A stretch of DNA of 64,000 nt from Herbidospora cretacea. GTDB lineage: Bacteria > Actinomycetota > Actinomycetes > Streptosporangiales > Streptosporangiaceae. The translations under genes were made by a program, and so were the position numbers. The stretch covers positions 1-64,000 of the forward strand of contig NZ_BBXG01000029.1 in the NCBI RefSeq assembly GCF_001570605.1, given 5' to 3'. Below are positions 51,191 through 59,249 of this stretch, piece by piece (positions within the stretch are counted from its first letter, which is position 1; the number at the start of each line of letters is the position of its first letter). The notes under the pieces were generated by a model, which was not told the DNA's origin, searched no databases, and saw only the letters and a program-made list of their open reading frames with translations.

Positions 51191-52167
51191 GATTCGAGAA
51201 CCTCTACCTGTCCGGCATCGGCTCCCATCTGCCCGAGATGGTCCCCGCGCCCGACGACGGCTCCGGCATGGTCAGCGTCATGGTCGCGGGCGGCACCCCC
51301 GCCGTCGACATGGCCGCCGACGCCGGAAACATCGCTGTCAAACGCTCTGGGCACGAGCCTGAGGACTTCGTCGCCCTGCTGCACAGCGGCAGCTACCACC
51401 AGGGCCCCGACGGCTGGTCCGCGCCCCACTACGTGCTGCGGAACACCGTCGACCGCCCGATCACCGCGCTCGAAGTGCGGCAGGGCTGCCTCGGCATGCT
51501 GTCCGGCCTGCGCATCGCCGCCGGCCTGCTCGACGAGCCCGACGACGCCGTGCTGCTGACCACCGGTGACAACTACGGCACCCCGCTGGTCGACCGGTGG
51601 AAGGCGTCGCGGATGTTCCTGCTGGCCGACGGCGGCGCGGCTGTCGTCGCGTCGCGGCGGGGCGGGTTCGCGAAGGTCCTGGCCGCCGGGGCGGTGTCGC
51701 ACCCCGAGATGGAGGAGCTCCACCGGGGCGGCGAGACGCTGTTCCCGCCCGACCTGTCACGCGGGCTCAACTTCGAGGACCGCGTCGCCTGGTGGCGGGA
51801 CCAGTGGGCCGCCGGGATCACCCCGCCCATGGGCCACCTGGGCGAACTCGTGAGCGAGGTCGCCTTCAGGACGCTGGAGGAGGCCGGCAGCTCGATCGAC
51901 CGCGTGAAGCGGGTCTGCCACGTCGGCTTCACCGAGGGCCCGCTGACCGACATCTACCTCGACCCGCTCGGCGTCGACGCCGCCAAGGGCACCTGGGAGT
52001 TCACCCGGACCACCGGCCACGCCGGCGCCGCCGACCCGTTCATCGGCCTGGAGTGGCTCTGGACGCGCGGCGACGTCGAACCCGGCGACCACGTGCTGCT
52101 CATCGGCACCGCGCCCGGCATGGAGTCGGGCTGCGCGGTCGTCGAGATCACCGAAAGGAGCCTGTGA
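51187..52167 (+). CDS. KASIII-like enzyme of benzoxazole-type assembly
   Basis: A 326-residue protein with the active Cys in EVRQGCLGMLSGLR (about 101), CHVGFTEGPL carrying the probable His (about 258), and TGHAGAADPF where most KASIII proteins have Asn. Relatives in A33853 and nataxazole clusters transfer an aryl group from a carrier onto 3-hydroxyanthranilate. Overlaps on both sides (ATGA, TGATG) place it in one block with the aryl ligase, carrier protein and amidohydrolase, the exact set known to build benzoxazoles. Confidence 0.85.
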   Translation: MRFENLYLSGIGSHLPEMVPAPDDGSGMVSVMVAGGTPAVDMAADAGNIAVKRSGHEPEDFVALLHSGSYHQGPDGWSAPHYVLRNTVDRPITALEVRQGCLGMLSGLRIAAGLLDEPDDAVLLTTGDNYGTPLVDRWKASRMFLLADGGAAVVASRRGGFAKVLAAGAVSHPEMEELHRGGETLFPPDLSRGLNFEDRVAWWRDQWAAGITPPMGHLGELVSEVAFRTLEEAGSSIDRVKRVCHVGFTEGPLTDIYLDPLGVDAAKGTWEFTRTTGHAGAADPFIGLEWLWTRGDVEPGDHVLLIGTAPGMESGCAVVEITERSL

Positions 52168-53699
52168 TGCTGCCCGGTTGCACGCCGTGGCCGGAGGACC
52201 TGGCCGCCCACTACCGGTCCCAGCACGTCTGGCAGGGCGTCGCCCTCGGCGACCTCCCGGCGGAGTGGGCGCGCGAACACGGCGACAGGACCGCCCTGGT
52301 CTGGCGCGACGAGCGCATCTTGTACCGGGACCTGGCGATCAGGGTGGCCCGGACGGCCGCCGGGTTCGCCCGGCACGGCATCGAGCCCGGTGACCGGGTG
52401 GTGCTCCAGCTGCCGAACACGCCCGACTTCGTGATCGTCGCCTTCGCGATGTTCAAGGCCGGGGTGAAGGCGGTCTTCTCGCTCGCCTCCCACCGGTCGA
52501 ACGAGGTCGGCCACCTGTCCGACGTGTCCGGGGCCGTCGGGTACGTCGGCCCCAACCACGACATCGCCCACGCGCTGCGGATCAAGCACGTCCTCTCGCC
52601 CGGGGACCTCGACGGCGCCCCGGTCGCCCACCCCGCCGCCGACCCGTCGGACGTCGCGTTCTTCCTGCTCTCCGGCGGGACGACCGCGCTGCCGAAGCTG
52701 ATCCCGCGCACCCACGACGACTACGCCTACCAGACCAGGACCGTCGCCGACCTGTGCCAGGTGACCTCGGACGACGTCTACCTGGCCGCCCTCCCGGTCG
52801 AGTTCAACTTCACCTGGGGCTGCCCCGGCGTCGTCGGCACCCTGCACCGGGGCGGCACGGTCGTGCTGGCCGACGACCCCGGCGCCGACGACTGCTTCGC
52901 CCTGATCGCCCGGGAGAAGGTCACCGTCACCTCCGTCGTGCCGACGGTCGCGCACCTGTGGCTGGAGGCCCGCGAGTACCTCGACGACGACCTGTCGACG
53001 CTGCGGCTGGTGCAGATCGGCGGCGCCCGGCTCCAGCCGGAACTCGCCGCCCGGATCGAGCCCGAGCTCGGCTGCCGCCTCCAGCAGGTGTTCGGCATGG
53101 CCGAGGGGCTGCTGTCGATGTCCCGCCTCGACGACCCCGCCGAACGGGTGGTCGCGACCCAGGGACGGCCGGTCAGCCCGTTCGACGAGATCCAGATCGT
53201 CGACGGCGAACTGCTGGCGCGCGGCCCCTACACCCTGCGCGGCTACTACAACGCGCCCGAGCACAACGCGACGGCGTTCACCCCCGACGGCTTCTACAAG
53301 ACCGGCGACCTGGCCTCGGTCACCCCCGACGGCGACCTGGTCATCGAGGGCCGGATCAAGGACGTCGTCATCCGGGGCGGCGACAAGATCGCCGCCGGTG
53401 AGGTGGAGGGCCACCTGCTGGCCCACCCCGACGTCGACCGGGCCGCGGTCGTGCCGGTGCCCGACGAGCTGCTCGGCGAGCGCATCTACGCGTTCCTGGT
53501 CAGCCGCCACGACCGGCCGACGCTGCCCGAGCTCAAGCGGGCGCTGCACGAACGCGGCCTGGCCGCCTTCAAGCTGCCCGACCGGGTCGAGTTCGTGGAC
53601 GCCTTCCCGCTCACCCCCCTCGGCAAGGTCGACAAGAAGACCCTGGCCGCCGCGGCGGCCGACCCGCTGACGGCCCGCGATTGGAAGGAGCGGTCATGA
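52167..53699 (+). CDS. Aryl acid-AMP ligase (EntE/DhbE-like)
   Basis: A 510-residue ANL enzyme. LSGGTTALPKLIPRTHDDY is the A3 region in the aryl-acid form, LPVEFNFTW (where DhbE has LPMAHNYPL-like sequence) lies in the aryl pocket, VFGMAEGL is A5, GFYKTGDLA A7, GRIKDVVIRGGDKI A8 and TPLGKVDKK the late Lys. It activates an aromatic acid and loads the aryl carrier protein next to it. In this context the substrate is 3-hydroxyanthranilate or salicylate. TGATG overlap with the KASIII-like gene. Confidence 0.92.
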   Translation: MLPGCTPWPEDLAAHYRSQHVWQGVALGDLPAEWAREHGDRTALVWRDERILYRDLAIRVARTAAGFARHGIEPGDRVVLQLPNTPDFVIVAFAMFKAGVKAVFSLASHRSNEVGHLSDVSGAVGYVGPNHDIAHALRIKHVLSPGDLDGAPVAHPAADPSDVAFFLLSGGTTALPKLIPRTHDDYAYQTRTVADLCQVTSDDVYLAALPVEFNFTWGCPGVVGTLHRGGTVVLADDPGADDCFALIAREKVTVTSVVPTVAHLWLEAREYLDDDLSTLRLVQIGGARLQPELAARIEPELGCRLQQVFGMAEGLLSMSRLDDPAERVVATQGRPVSPFDEIQIVDGELLARGPYTLRGYYNAPEHNATAFTPDGFYKTGDLASVTPDGDLVIEGRIKDVVIRGGDKIAAGEVEGHLLAHPDVDRAAVVPVPDELLGERIYAFLVSRHDRPTLPELKRALHERGLAAFKLPDRVEFVDAFPLTPLGKVDKKTLAAAAADPLTARDWKERS

Positions 53700-53923
53700 C
53701 CGTCAAGGAGGAACTCCGCACCACCGTCGCCGGCATCGTCGGCGCCGACCCGGCGACCGTGGCCGACGACGACAACCTCGTCTTCCTCGGCCTCGGCTCG
53801 CTGGAGATGATGCGCCTGGTCACCAAGTGGCGGCGGTCCGGTCTGAAGGTCGAGTTCCGCGACCTCGCCGCCACGCCGACCATCTCGGCCTGGGCCGTCA
53901 GGCTGGAGGAGGCGAGGGCATGA
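53696..53923 (+). CDS. Aryl carrier protein
   Basis: A 75-residue acyl-carrier-type protein. The phosphopantetheine site is FLGLGSLEMM (Ser about 35). It overlaps the aryl ligase and the amidohydrolase genes by ATGA at both ends. It holds the aryl-AMP ligase product for the KASIII-like enzyme. A longer frame from 53681 is rejected because ATG 53696 follows the ribosome site GGAAGGAGCGG. Confidence 0.93.
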   Translation: MTVKEELRTTVAGIVGADPATVADDDNLVFLGLGSLEMMRLVTKWRRSGLKVEFRDLAATPTISAWAVRLEEARA

Positions 53924-55269
53924 GCCGCCTGCTGATCAAGGGCGGGACCGTTCACACCGCCGACGCCGCCCATCGGATGGTCTCCGACGTGCTGATCGAA
54001 GACGGTCTGATCGTCGGCTTCTCGCCCGACGCGCCCGACGCCGAGGTGATCGACGCCACGGGCACGCTGGTGCTGCCCGGCTTCGTGAACCCCCACTGGC
54101 ACGAGATGTTCGCGCTGCGCTACCCGTTCAAGGGCGCGCTGCGGCCCCCGTCCGACCGCGACGACAAACCGGCCTTCATGGCGCACGGCGGCGACATCCC
54201 AGCCATCTCGATGGCGTTCGACCGCTTCTACGGCCTCGTCGACGCCCTCACCGACGACGAGGCGCTGGCCGTCGCGCGGTATTCGCTGTGGACCCAGCTC
54301 CGCTCCGGCGTGACCACCCTCGGCGACGTCGGCTCGGTCAACAAGCCCGCCGCGCTGGCCCAGGCCGCGCGCGAGTTCGGCATGCGGCTGTCGGTGTCGG
54401 CCTGGGCCGGCGACACCGCCTGCGGCCGGCGCACCCGCGACACCGACGAGGTCCTCGCGCGGGTCGCCGCGCTCATGGATCTCCAGGACGCGTTCGTGCG
54501 GGTCAGGCCCACCGCCGTGTACGGCACCAACATGACCGACGAGCTCGGCTCCGGCCTGCGGGACCTGTGCGCCCGGCACGACCTGCCGTTCGCCGCCCAC
54601 GTCGGCGCGCTGCGCAACGAGACCGAGGCCATGCGCGCCTGGTTCGGCACTTCTCCGGTACGCCGGTTCGCCGACCTCGGGCTGCTCGACGAGCGGTTCA
54701 CGGCGGTGCACTGCGCGTTCGCCGATCCGGAGGAGAGGGACCTGCTGGTCCGGGCGGGGGCGCACATCACCCACTCCCCCGCCAAATACGGGCCCGCCGG
54801 CGAGTCGACGCTGACCGAGACCCGGCAGATCCCGGCGCTGCGGGCGGCCGGGCTGGACGTGTCGCTGTCGACCGACGGCGCCTCGACGCCCGTGCCGGGG
54901 ATGGCGGAGAACATGACGGCGGCCTGGCAGGCGTACACGGAGATGGCCGCCGACCCGACCGCCCTGCTGCCCAGCGACGCCCTGGCCATGGCCACCCGGA
55001 TCGCCGCCCGCGGCCTCGGGTTCGCCGACGTCGGGTCGCTGGAGGTCGGCAAGCGCGCCGACCTGGTGCTGATCCGCGCCGACGACTGGCGCTACCTGCT
55101 CAACCCCCGTCCGCTGGAGGCGTTCCTGACCCTCGGCGGGTCGGCCGACGTCGAGACGGTGATCGTGAACGGCCAGGTCGTCAAGGCCGACGAGAGCGCG
55201 CTGCGGGAGGACTACCTGGAGGCGCTCCGGTCGTTCTCGGTGCGCTGCCTGGGGGTGGAGCTGCCATGA
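53920..55269 (+). CDS. Metal-dependent amidohydrolase, likely benzoxazole cyclase
   Basis: A 449-residue protein of the Atz/Trz deaminase group. Metal ligands are HWH in FVNPHWHEM, His in FAAHVGAL, His in AVHCAF and Asp in LSTDGAS. In the A33853, nataxazole and caboxamycin pathways an amidohydrolase of this kind forms the oxazole ring from two joined aryl units instead of hydrolysing an amide. The order ligase, carrier, amidohydrolase here supports the same role. A deaminase acting on a purine or pterin is the alternative if the context is misleading. Confidence 0.88.
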   Translation: MSRLLIKGGTVHTADAAHRMVSDVLIEDGLIVGFSPDAPDAEVIDATGTLVLPGFVNPHWHEMFALRYPFKGALRPPSDRDDKPAFMAHGGDIPAISMAFDRFYGLVDALTDDEALAVARYSLWTQLRSGVTTLGDVGSVNKPAALAQAAREFGMRLSVSAWAGDTACGRRTRDTDEVLARVAALMDLQDAFVRVRPTAVYGTNMTDELGSGLRDLCARHDLPFAAHVGALRNETEAMRAWFGTSPVRRFADLGLLDERFTAVHCAFADPEERDLLVRAGAHITHSPAKYGPAGESTLTETRQIPALRAAGLDVSLSTDGASTPVPGMAENMTAAWQAYTEMAADPTALLPSDALAMATRIAARGLGFADVGSLEVGKRADLVLIRADDWRYLLNPRPLEAFLTLGGSADVETVIVNGQVVKADESALREDYLEALRSFSVRCLGVELP

Positions 55270-55964
55270 TCGCCCTCGTCACCGGCGCGGCCGGCGGGAT
55301 CGGCGCGGCGGTCTCCCGGCGGCTGACCGACGACGGCTTCACGGTCGTCGGCATGGACCTCCCCGACGTCGACGTGACCTCCTCCGAGCAGGTCGAGGCG
55401 TTCGTCGACCGGGTCGAGGCGGTTAGAGGACCGGTCGCCGCGCTGGTCAACGCGGCCGGGATCCTGCGGACCGGCCGCGCCGTGGAGCTGTCCGACGGCG
55501 ACTGGGCCGCCACGCTGGCGGTCAACAGCTCGGGCGTCTTCCACGTGTCCCGGGCGGTCGCCCGGCGCATGATCCCCCGGCGCGCGGGGGCGATCGTGAC
55601 GGTCGCCTCCAACGCCTCCCGCACCGCACGGCAGAACATGGCCGCCTACGCCGCCTCCAAGGCCGCCGCGACCGCGTTCACCAAGTGCCTCGGCCTGGAA
55701 CTGGCCGAACACGGCATCCGGTGCAACGTCGTCGCGCCCGGCTCCACGGAGACGCCCATGCTCACCGGCCTCTGGGACGGCTCCGACGCGCTGCGGACCT
55801 CGGTCGAGGGCGCGCCGGGGGCGTACAGAGTCGGCATCCCGCTGGGCCGGGTGGCCCAGCCCTCGGACGTCGCCGACGCGGTCGCCTTCCTGCTCTCCGA
55901 GCGGGCCGCCCACATCACGATGCAGGACCTCACGGTCGACGGAGGCGCCTCTTTGGGCGTCTGA
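55266..55964 (+). CDS. EntA-like SDR, probable DHHA or dihydrodiol dehydrogenase
   Basis: A 232-residue classical [14 protein letters not shown] cofactor loop, NAAG, Ser in TVASNAS, Tyr-Lys in YAASKAA, and PGSTETPM. It matches 2,3-dihydro-2,3-dihydroxybenzoate dehydrogenases. Since PhzE-like and PhzD-like genes follow, the likely substrate is 2,3-dihydro-3-hydroxyanthranilate, giving 3-hydroxyanthranilate. ATGA overlap with the amidohydrolase. A cluster leader repeat starts directly after its stop. Confidence 0.9.
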   Translation: MIALVTGAAGGIGAAVSRRLTDDGFTVVGMDLPDVDVTSSEQVEAFVDRVEAVRGPVAALVNAAGILRTGRAVELSDGDWAATLAVNSSGVFHVSRAVARRMIPRRAGAIVTVASNASRTARQNMAAYAASKAAATAFTKCLGLELAEHGIRCNVVAPGSTETPMLTGLWDGSDALRTSVEGAPGAYRVGIPLGRVAQPSDVADAVAFLLSERAAHITMQDLTVDGGASLGV

Positions 55965-56027
55965 GCGAGACGCGGACGGCCGGAGGCCGACCGCGTCTCG
56001 CGCCCCGAATCTGCCCGATAGACAGGA
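55965..56027 (+). repeat. Cluster leader repeat, copy B (hairpin plus conserved tail)
   Basis: The second 63-bp copy, starting on the base after the SDR stop. Its hairpin is more perfect than copy A: GCGAGACGCGG pairs fully with CCGCGTCTCGC, then one A-A mismatch, then CGGCC with GGCCG and loop GGA. The tail CTGCCCGATAGACAGGA provides the ribosome site of the phzD-like gene. Confidence 0.8.
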
Positions 56028-56038
56028 GCTGTTCAACC

Positions 56039-56662
56039 ATGGCGATCCCCGCGATCGAGCCCTACCCGATGCCGGCCGAGGCCGAGCTCCCCGACAACAT
56101 CGCGCAGTGGCGCGTCGATCCCGCTCGCGCCGCGCTGCTCGTCCATGACATGCAGAACTACTTCCTGAGCCCGTTCACCGACCCGTCGGCGCTGCTCGCG
56201 AACGTGGGCGCGCTGAAGGACCGGTTCTCGGCGGTGGGCGCGCCGGTCTACTACACCGCCCAGCCCGGCGGCATGAGCACCGAGGACCGGGGGCTCCTGA
56301 TGGACTTCTGGGGCCCCGGCATGACCGCCGACCCCGCCCACCGGGCCATCGTCCCCCGGCTGGAGCCCTCGCCCGGCGACGTGGTGCTGACGAAGTGGCG
56401 GCCGAGCGCGTTCTGCCGCACCGACCTGCTGCGGCTGCTGCGCGAGCAGGGCCGCGACCAGCTCGTCATCTGCGGCGTGTACGCCCACGTGGGCATCCTG
56501 ATGACCGCCCACGAGAGCTTCTCCCACGACATCCAGACCTTCGTCGTGGCCGACGCGGTCGCCGACTTCACCCCGGACTTCCACCGGCTGGCCCTCGACT
56601 ACGCGGCCTCCCGCTGCGCGGTGACGATCTCGACCCGACGAGTTCTGGAGGCGACATGTTAG
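56039..56662 (+). CDS. PhzD-like isochorismatase
   Basis: A 207-residue protein very close in pattern to PhzD: ALLVHDMQNYFL with the catalytic Asp, YTAQPGGM, LMDFWGPGM, VLTKWRPSAF with the catalytic Lys, and GVYAHVGILM, where PhzD also lacks the Cys of other cysteine-hydrolase relatives. It removes pyruvate from 2-amino-2-deoxyisochorismate to give 2,3-dihydro-3-hydroxyanthranilate. EntB-type action on isochorismate is the alternative; GPGM and the PhzE-like partner favour the amino route. Overlaps phzE by 7 bp. Confidence 0.93.
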   Translation: MAIPAIEPYPMPAEAELPDNIAQWRVDPARAALLVHDMQNYFLSPFTDPSALLANVGALKDRFSAVGAPVYYTAQPGGMSTEDRGLLMDFWGPGMTADPAHRAIVPRLEPSPGDVVLTKWRPSAFCRTDLLRLLREQGRDQLVICGVYAHVGILMTAHESFSHDIQTFVVADAVADFTPDFHRLALDYAASRCAVTISTRRVLEATC

Positions 56663-58506
56663 ACCGGCTGCTGAGCCCGGACCCGCCCCCGTTCGCCCTG
56701 CTGCACCGCCCGGGATCGGGCGTCGCGGACATCGACGTGATCGTGGGCGACGTCTCGGCCCATGAGCGGATCGCCGACATCCCCCTGGACGAGGAGGGTC
56801 TCCCCGGGCACGAGACGCTCGTCCTGCTGCCCTACCGCCAGATCAGGGAGCGCGGCTACGCCTGCCCCGACGACGCGGCCCCCCTGCTGGCGATGACCGT
56901 GACCGGCCAGGCGGCCCTGTCCGTCGACGACGCGCTGTCGGTCCTCCCCGACGAGCCGATCTCGCTGGCGGACGCGTCGTTCGACACCACCGACGAGGAG
57001 TACGAAGCGGTCGTCCGCCGCGTCCTGGCCGAGGAGATCGGCGAGGGCACCGGCGCCAACTTCGTCATCAAGCGGACCTTCAGCGCCTCGATCGAGGGCT
57101 GGTCCCACCGCACGGCCCTGTCGTACTTCCGCCGCCTGCTCGGCCGGGACCCCGGCTGCCACTGGACGTTCGTGATCTGGACCGGCACCCGCACGTTCGT
57201 CGGCTCGTCCCCCGAACGCCACATCACCCTCGACGCGGGCACCGTCGTGATGAACCCCATCAGCGGCACCTACCGCTACCCGGGGACCGGCCCCGAACTG
57301 CCCGGCGTCCTCGACTTCCTGGACGACGAGAAGGAGGCCGGCGAGCTCTACATGGTCCTCGACGAGGAGCTCAAGATGATGGGCCGCGTCTGCGACCAGG
57401 GCGGCCGGGCCGTGGGCCCCCACCTGAAGCAGATGGCCCGCATCGCCCACACCGAGTACCTGATCGAGGGCCGCAGCTCCCTGGACGTCCGCGACATCCT
57501 GCGCGAGACCCTGTTCGCCCCCACGGTGACCGGCGGCCCGCTGGAAAGCGCCTGCCGGGTGATCTCCAAGTTCGAGCCGGAGGGCCGCGACTACTACGCC
57601 GGGATGGTCGCCCTGATCGGCCGCGACTCCTCGGGCGCGCGCTCCCTGGACTCGGCGATCCTCATCCGCACCGCCGACATCTCCTCCACCGGAGACATGC
57701 GCATCTCGGTCGGCGCGACCCTGGTCCGCGACAGCGACCCGGCCTCCGAGGCCGCCGAGACCCGCGCCAAGGCGGCCGGCCTGCTGGAGGTGCTGAAGGG
57801 CGGCGCCTGCCGCGCCGCCCCCGCGGGCCTGGACGCCCACCCAGCCATCTACCAGGCGCTGATGTCGCGCAACGAACCCCTGGCGGGCTTCTGGTTCGAG
57901 GGCCCGGAGTGCCGCGACCGCCGGATCCCGGAGCTGTGCGGCCGGAAGGTCCTGGTCATCGACGCGGAGGACACCTTCACCGCGATGGCCCGCCACATCA
58001 TCCGCGCCCTGGGCTGCGAGGTGACGGTCAGCCGCTACGACGAGCCCTACGACGTCGGCGACCACGACCTGGTGATCGTCGGGCCGGGCCCCGGAGACCC
58101 CCGCGACGTCCACCACCCGAAGATCGCCCGCCTGCGCGAGACGACCCGCGAACTCCTCGACCGGGGCATCCCCTTCCTGTCGGTCTGCCTCGGTCACCAG
58201 GTGCTCTGCACCCTGCTCGGCCTCCCCCTGAGGAAGATCCCGTTCCCCAACCAGGGCGTCCAGCGCACCATCCCGCTCTTCGGCCACAGGGAACAGGTCG
58301 GCTTCTACAACACCTTCGCCGCCCGGTGTTTAACCGACAATCTGGGTGAAATCGCCGTCTCCAGGGAAGAGGACGAGGTCCACGCCCTCATGGGCCCGGG
58401 TTTCGCGTCGGTCCAGTTCCACCCGGCGTCGGTCCTGACCAGGAACGGCGTGGAGATCCTGGCCGACCTGATGCTGCGACTGACCCGAGAGGAAGCGACA
58501 TGCTGA
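56656..58506 (+). CDS. PhzE-like aminodeoxyisochorismate synthase with altered glutaminase triad
   Basis: A 616-residue fusion. Residues about 1-400 are the chorismate-binding part (FVGSSPERHI, MNPISGTYRYP, DEELKMMGRVCDQGG in blocks). Residues about 420-616 are a class I glutamine amidotransferase with the nucleophile in SVCLGHQ. The His-Glu part of the triad reads QFHPAS, so the usual Glu is Ala. The enzyme should convert chorismate to 2-amino-2-deoxyisochorismate, but glutamine hydrolysis may be weak and free ammonia may be used. A rare TTA codon lies at 58330-58332. The order phzD-phzE and the SDR upstream make a 3-hydroxyanthranilate route. Confidence 0.92.
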   Translation: MLDRLLSPDPPPFALLHRPGSGVADIDVIVGDVSAHERIADIPLDEEGLPGHETLVLLPYRQIRERGYACPDDAAPLLAMTVTGQAALSVDDALSVLPDEPISLADASFDTTDEEYEAVVRRVLAEEIGEGTGANFVIKRTFSASIEGWSHRTALSYFRRLLGRDPGCHWTFVIWTGTRTFVGSSPERHITLDAGTVVMNPISGTYRYPGTGPELPGVLDFLDDEKEAGELYMVLDEELKMMGRVCDQGGRAVGPHLKQMARIAHTEYLIEGRSSLDVRDILRETLFAPTVTGGPLESACRVISKFEPEGRDYYAGMVALIGRDSSGARSLDSAILIRTADISSTGDMRISVGATLVRDSDPASEAAETRAKAAGLLEVLKGGACRAAPAGLDAHPAIYQALMSRNEPLAGFWFEGPECRDRRIPELCGRKVLVIDAEDTFTAMARHIIRALGCEVTVSRYDEPYDVGDHDLVIVGPGPGDPRDVHHPKIARLRETTRELLDRGIPFLSVCLGHQVLCTLLGLPLRKIPFPNQGVQRTIPLFGHREQVGFYNTFAARCLTDNLGEIAVSREEDEVHALMGPGFASVQFHPASVLTRNGVEILADLMLRLTREEATC

Positions 58507-59162
58507 ACGTCCGCGAATGGGGCGGCGGCCCGAAGACGGCGGTGCTGATCCACGGCATCATGTCCGACTCGGGCTGCTGGTGGCAGGTCGGCCCCGACCT
58601 GGCCGCCCGCGGCTACCACGTGCTGGCCGTCGACCTCCCCGGTCACGGCCGCAGCGCCCCCATGCACGACGCGACGGTCGAACGCATGGCGCTGGAGATC
58701 TTCCGGTCCGTCCCCTCGGACGTCGACCTGGCCATCGCCCACTCCATGGGCACCTTCATCATGGGCACGTCCCTCGTGCCGCAACGCGTCGTCTACGTCG
58801 ACGCCCCCACCGGCCCGAGCCACTCGATCGAGGAAGCCGCCCTGCGCGCGTCCTACGAGAAGGCCAAGGCCAAGCGGACCCTGGCCACCCTGACCGAGAG
58901 GCACCCCGACTGGCACGAGAACGACCGCGCGGCCGAGGCGGAGGCCGCGAAGCTCTTCGACGTGGAGACGGCGGTGGCCCTGCTGCTGTCGTCCTCCGGC
59001 AAGGACTACACGCCACCCCACAAGGGCCTGGTGATCAGAGCGGAGAACAGCCGCTTCGTCCCGGAAGAGACCGAGGGAGCCATCACCATCAAGGGCGCCA
59101 GCCACCACGTCTGGTACGGCCACCACGACGAGTTCATGGACGCTGTCTGCGCAAAAAAATAG
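58500..59162 (+). CDS. Alpha/beta hydrolase
   Basis: A 220-residue protein. LIHGIMSD carries the oxyanion HG, the nucleophile Ser is in IAHSMGTF (about 82), and the His is in GASHHVWYGHH (about 204). The acid is probably the Glu or Asp after strand 6. It overlaps the phzE stop by 7 bp and is the last gene of the operon. It may release a product from a carrier, hydrolyse an ester, or act as a proofreading thioesterase; the substrate is unknown. Confidence 0.88.
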   Translation: MLNVREWGGGPKTAVLIHGIMSDSGCWWQVGPDLAARGYHVLAVDLPGHGRSAPMHDATVERMALEIFRSVPSDVDLAIAHSMGTFIMGTSLVPQRVVYVDAPTGPSHSIEEAALRASYEKAKAKRTLATLTERHPDWHENDRAAEAEAAKLFDVETAVALLLSSSGKDYTPPHKGLVIRAENSRFVPEETEGAITIKGASHHVWYGHHDEFMDAVCAKK

Positions 59163-59188
59163 CCCCGCCAATCCAGTGGATGGCGGGG
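59154..59188 (-). terminator. Terminator of the NYN gene (minus strand), end of cluster
   Basis: CCCCGCCA (59163-59170) pairs with TGGCGGGG (59181-59188). On the minus strand the hairpin is followed by TTTTTTT (59160-59154), a good terminator for the NYN gene. On the plus strand it may also slow transcription from the cluster. Confidence 0.8.
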
Positions 59189-59249
59189 AACAGTGCTTGA
59201 AGACTACCAGGCGTGACGGATTCGTCGCAACTCGTTCGCCGCCCTGACC

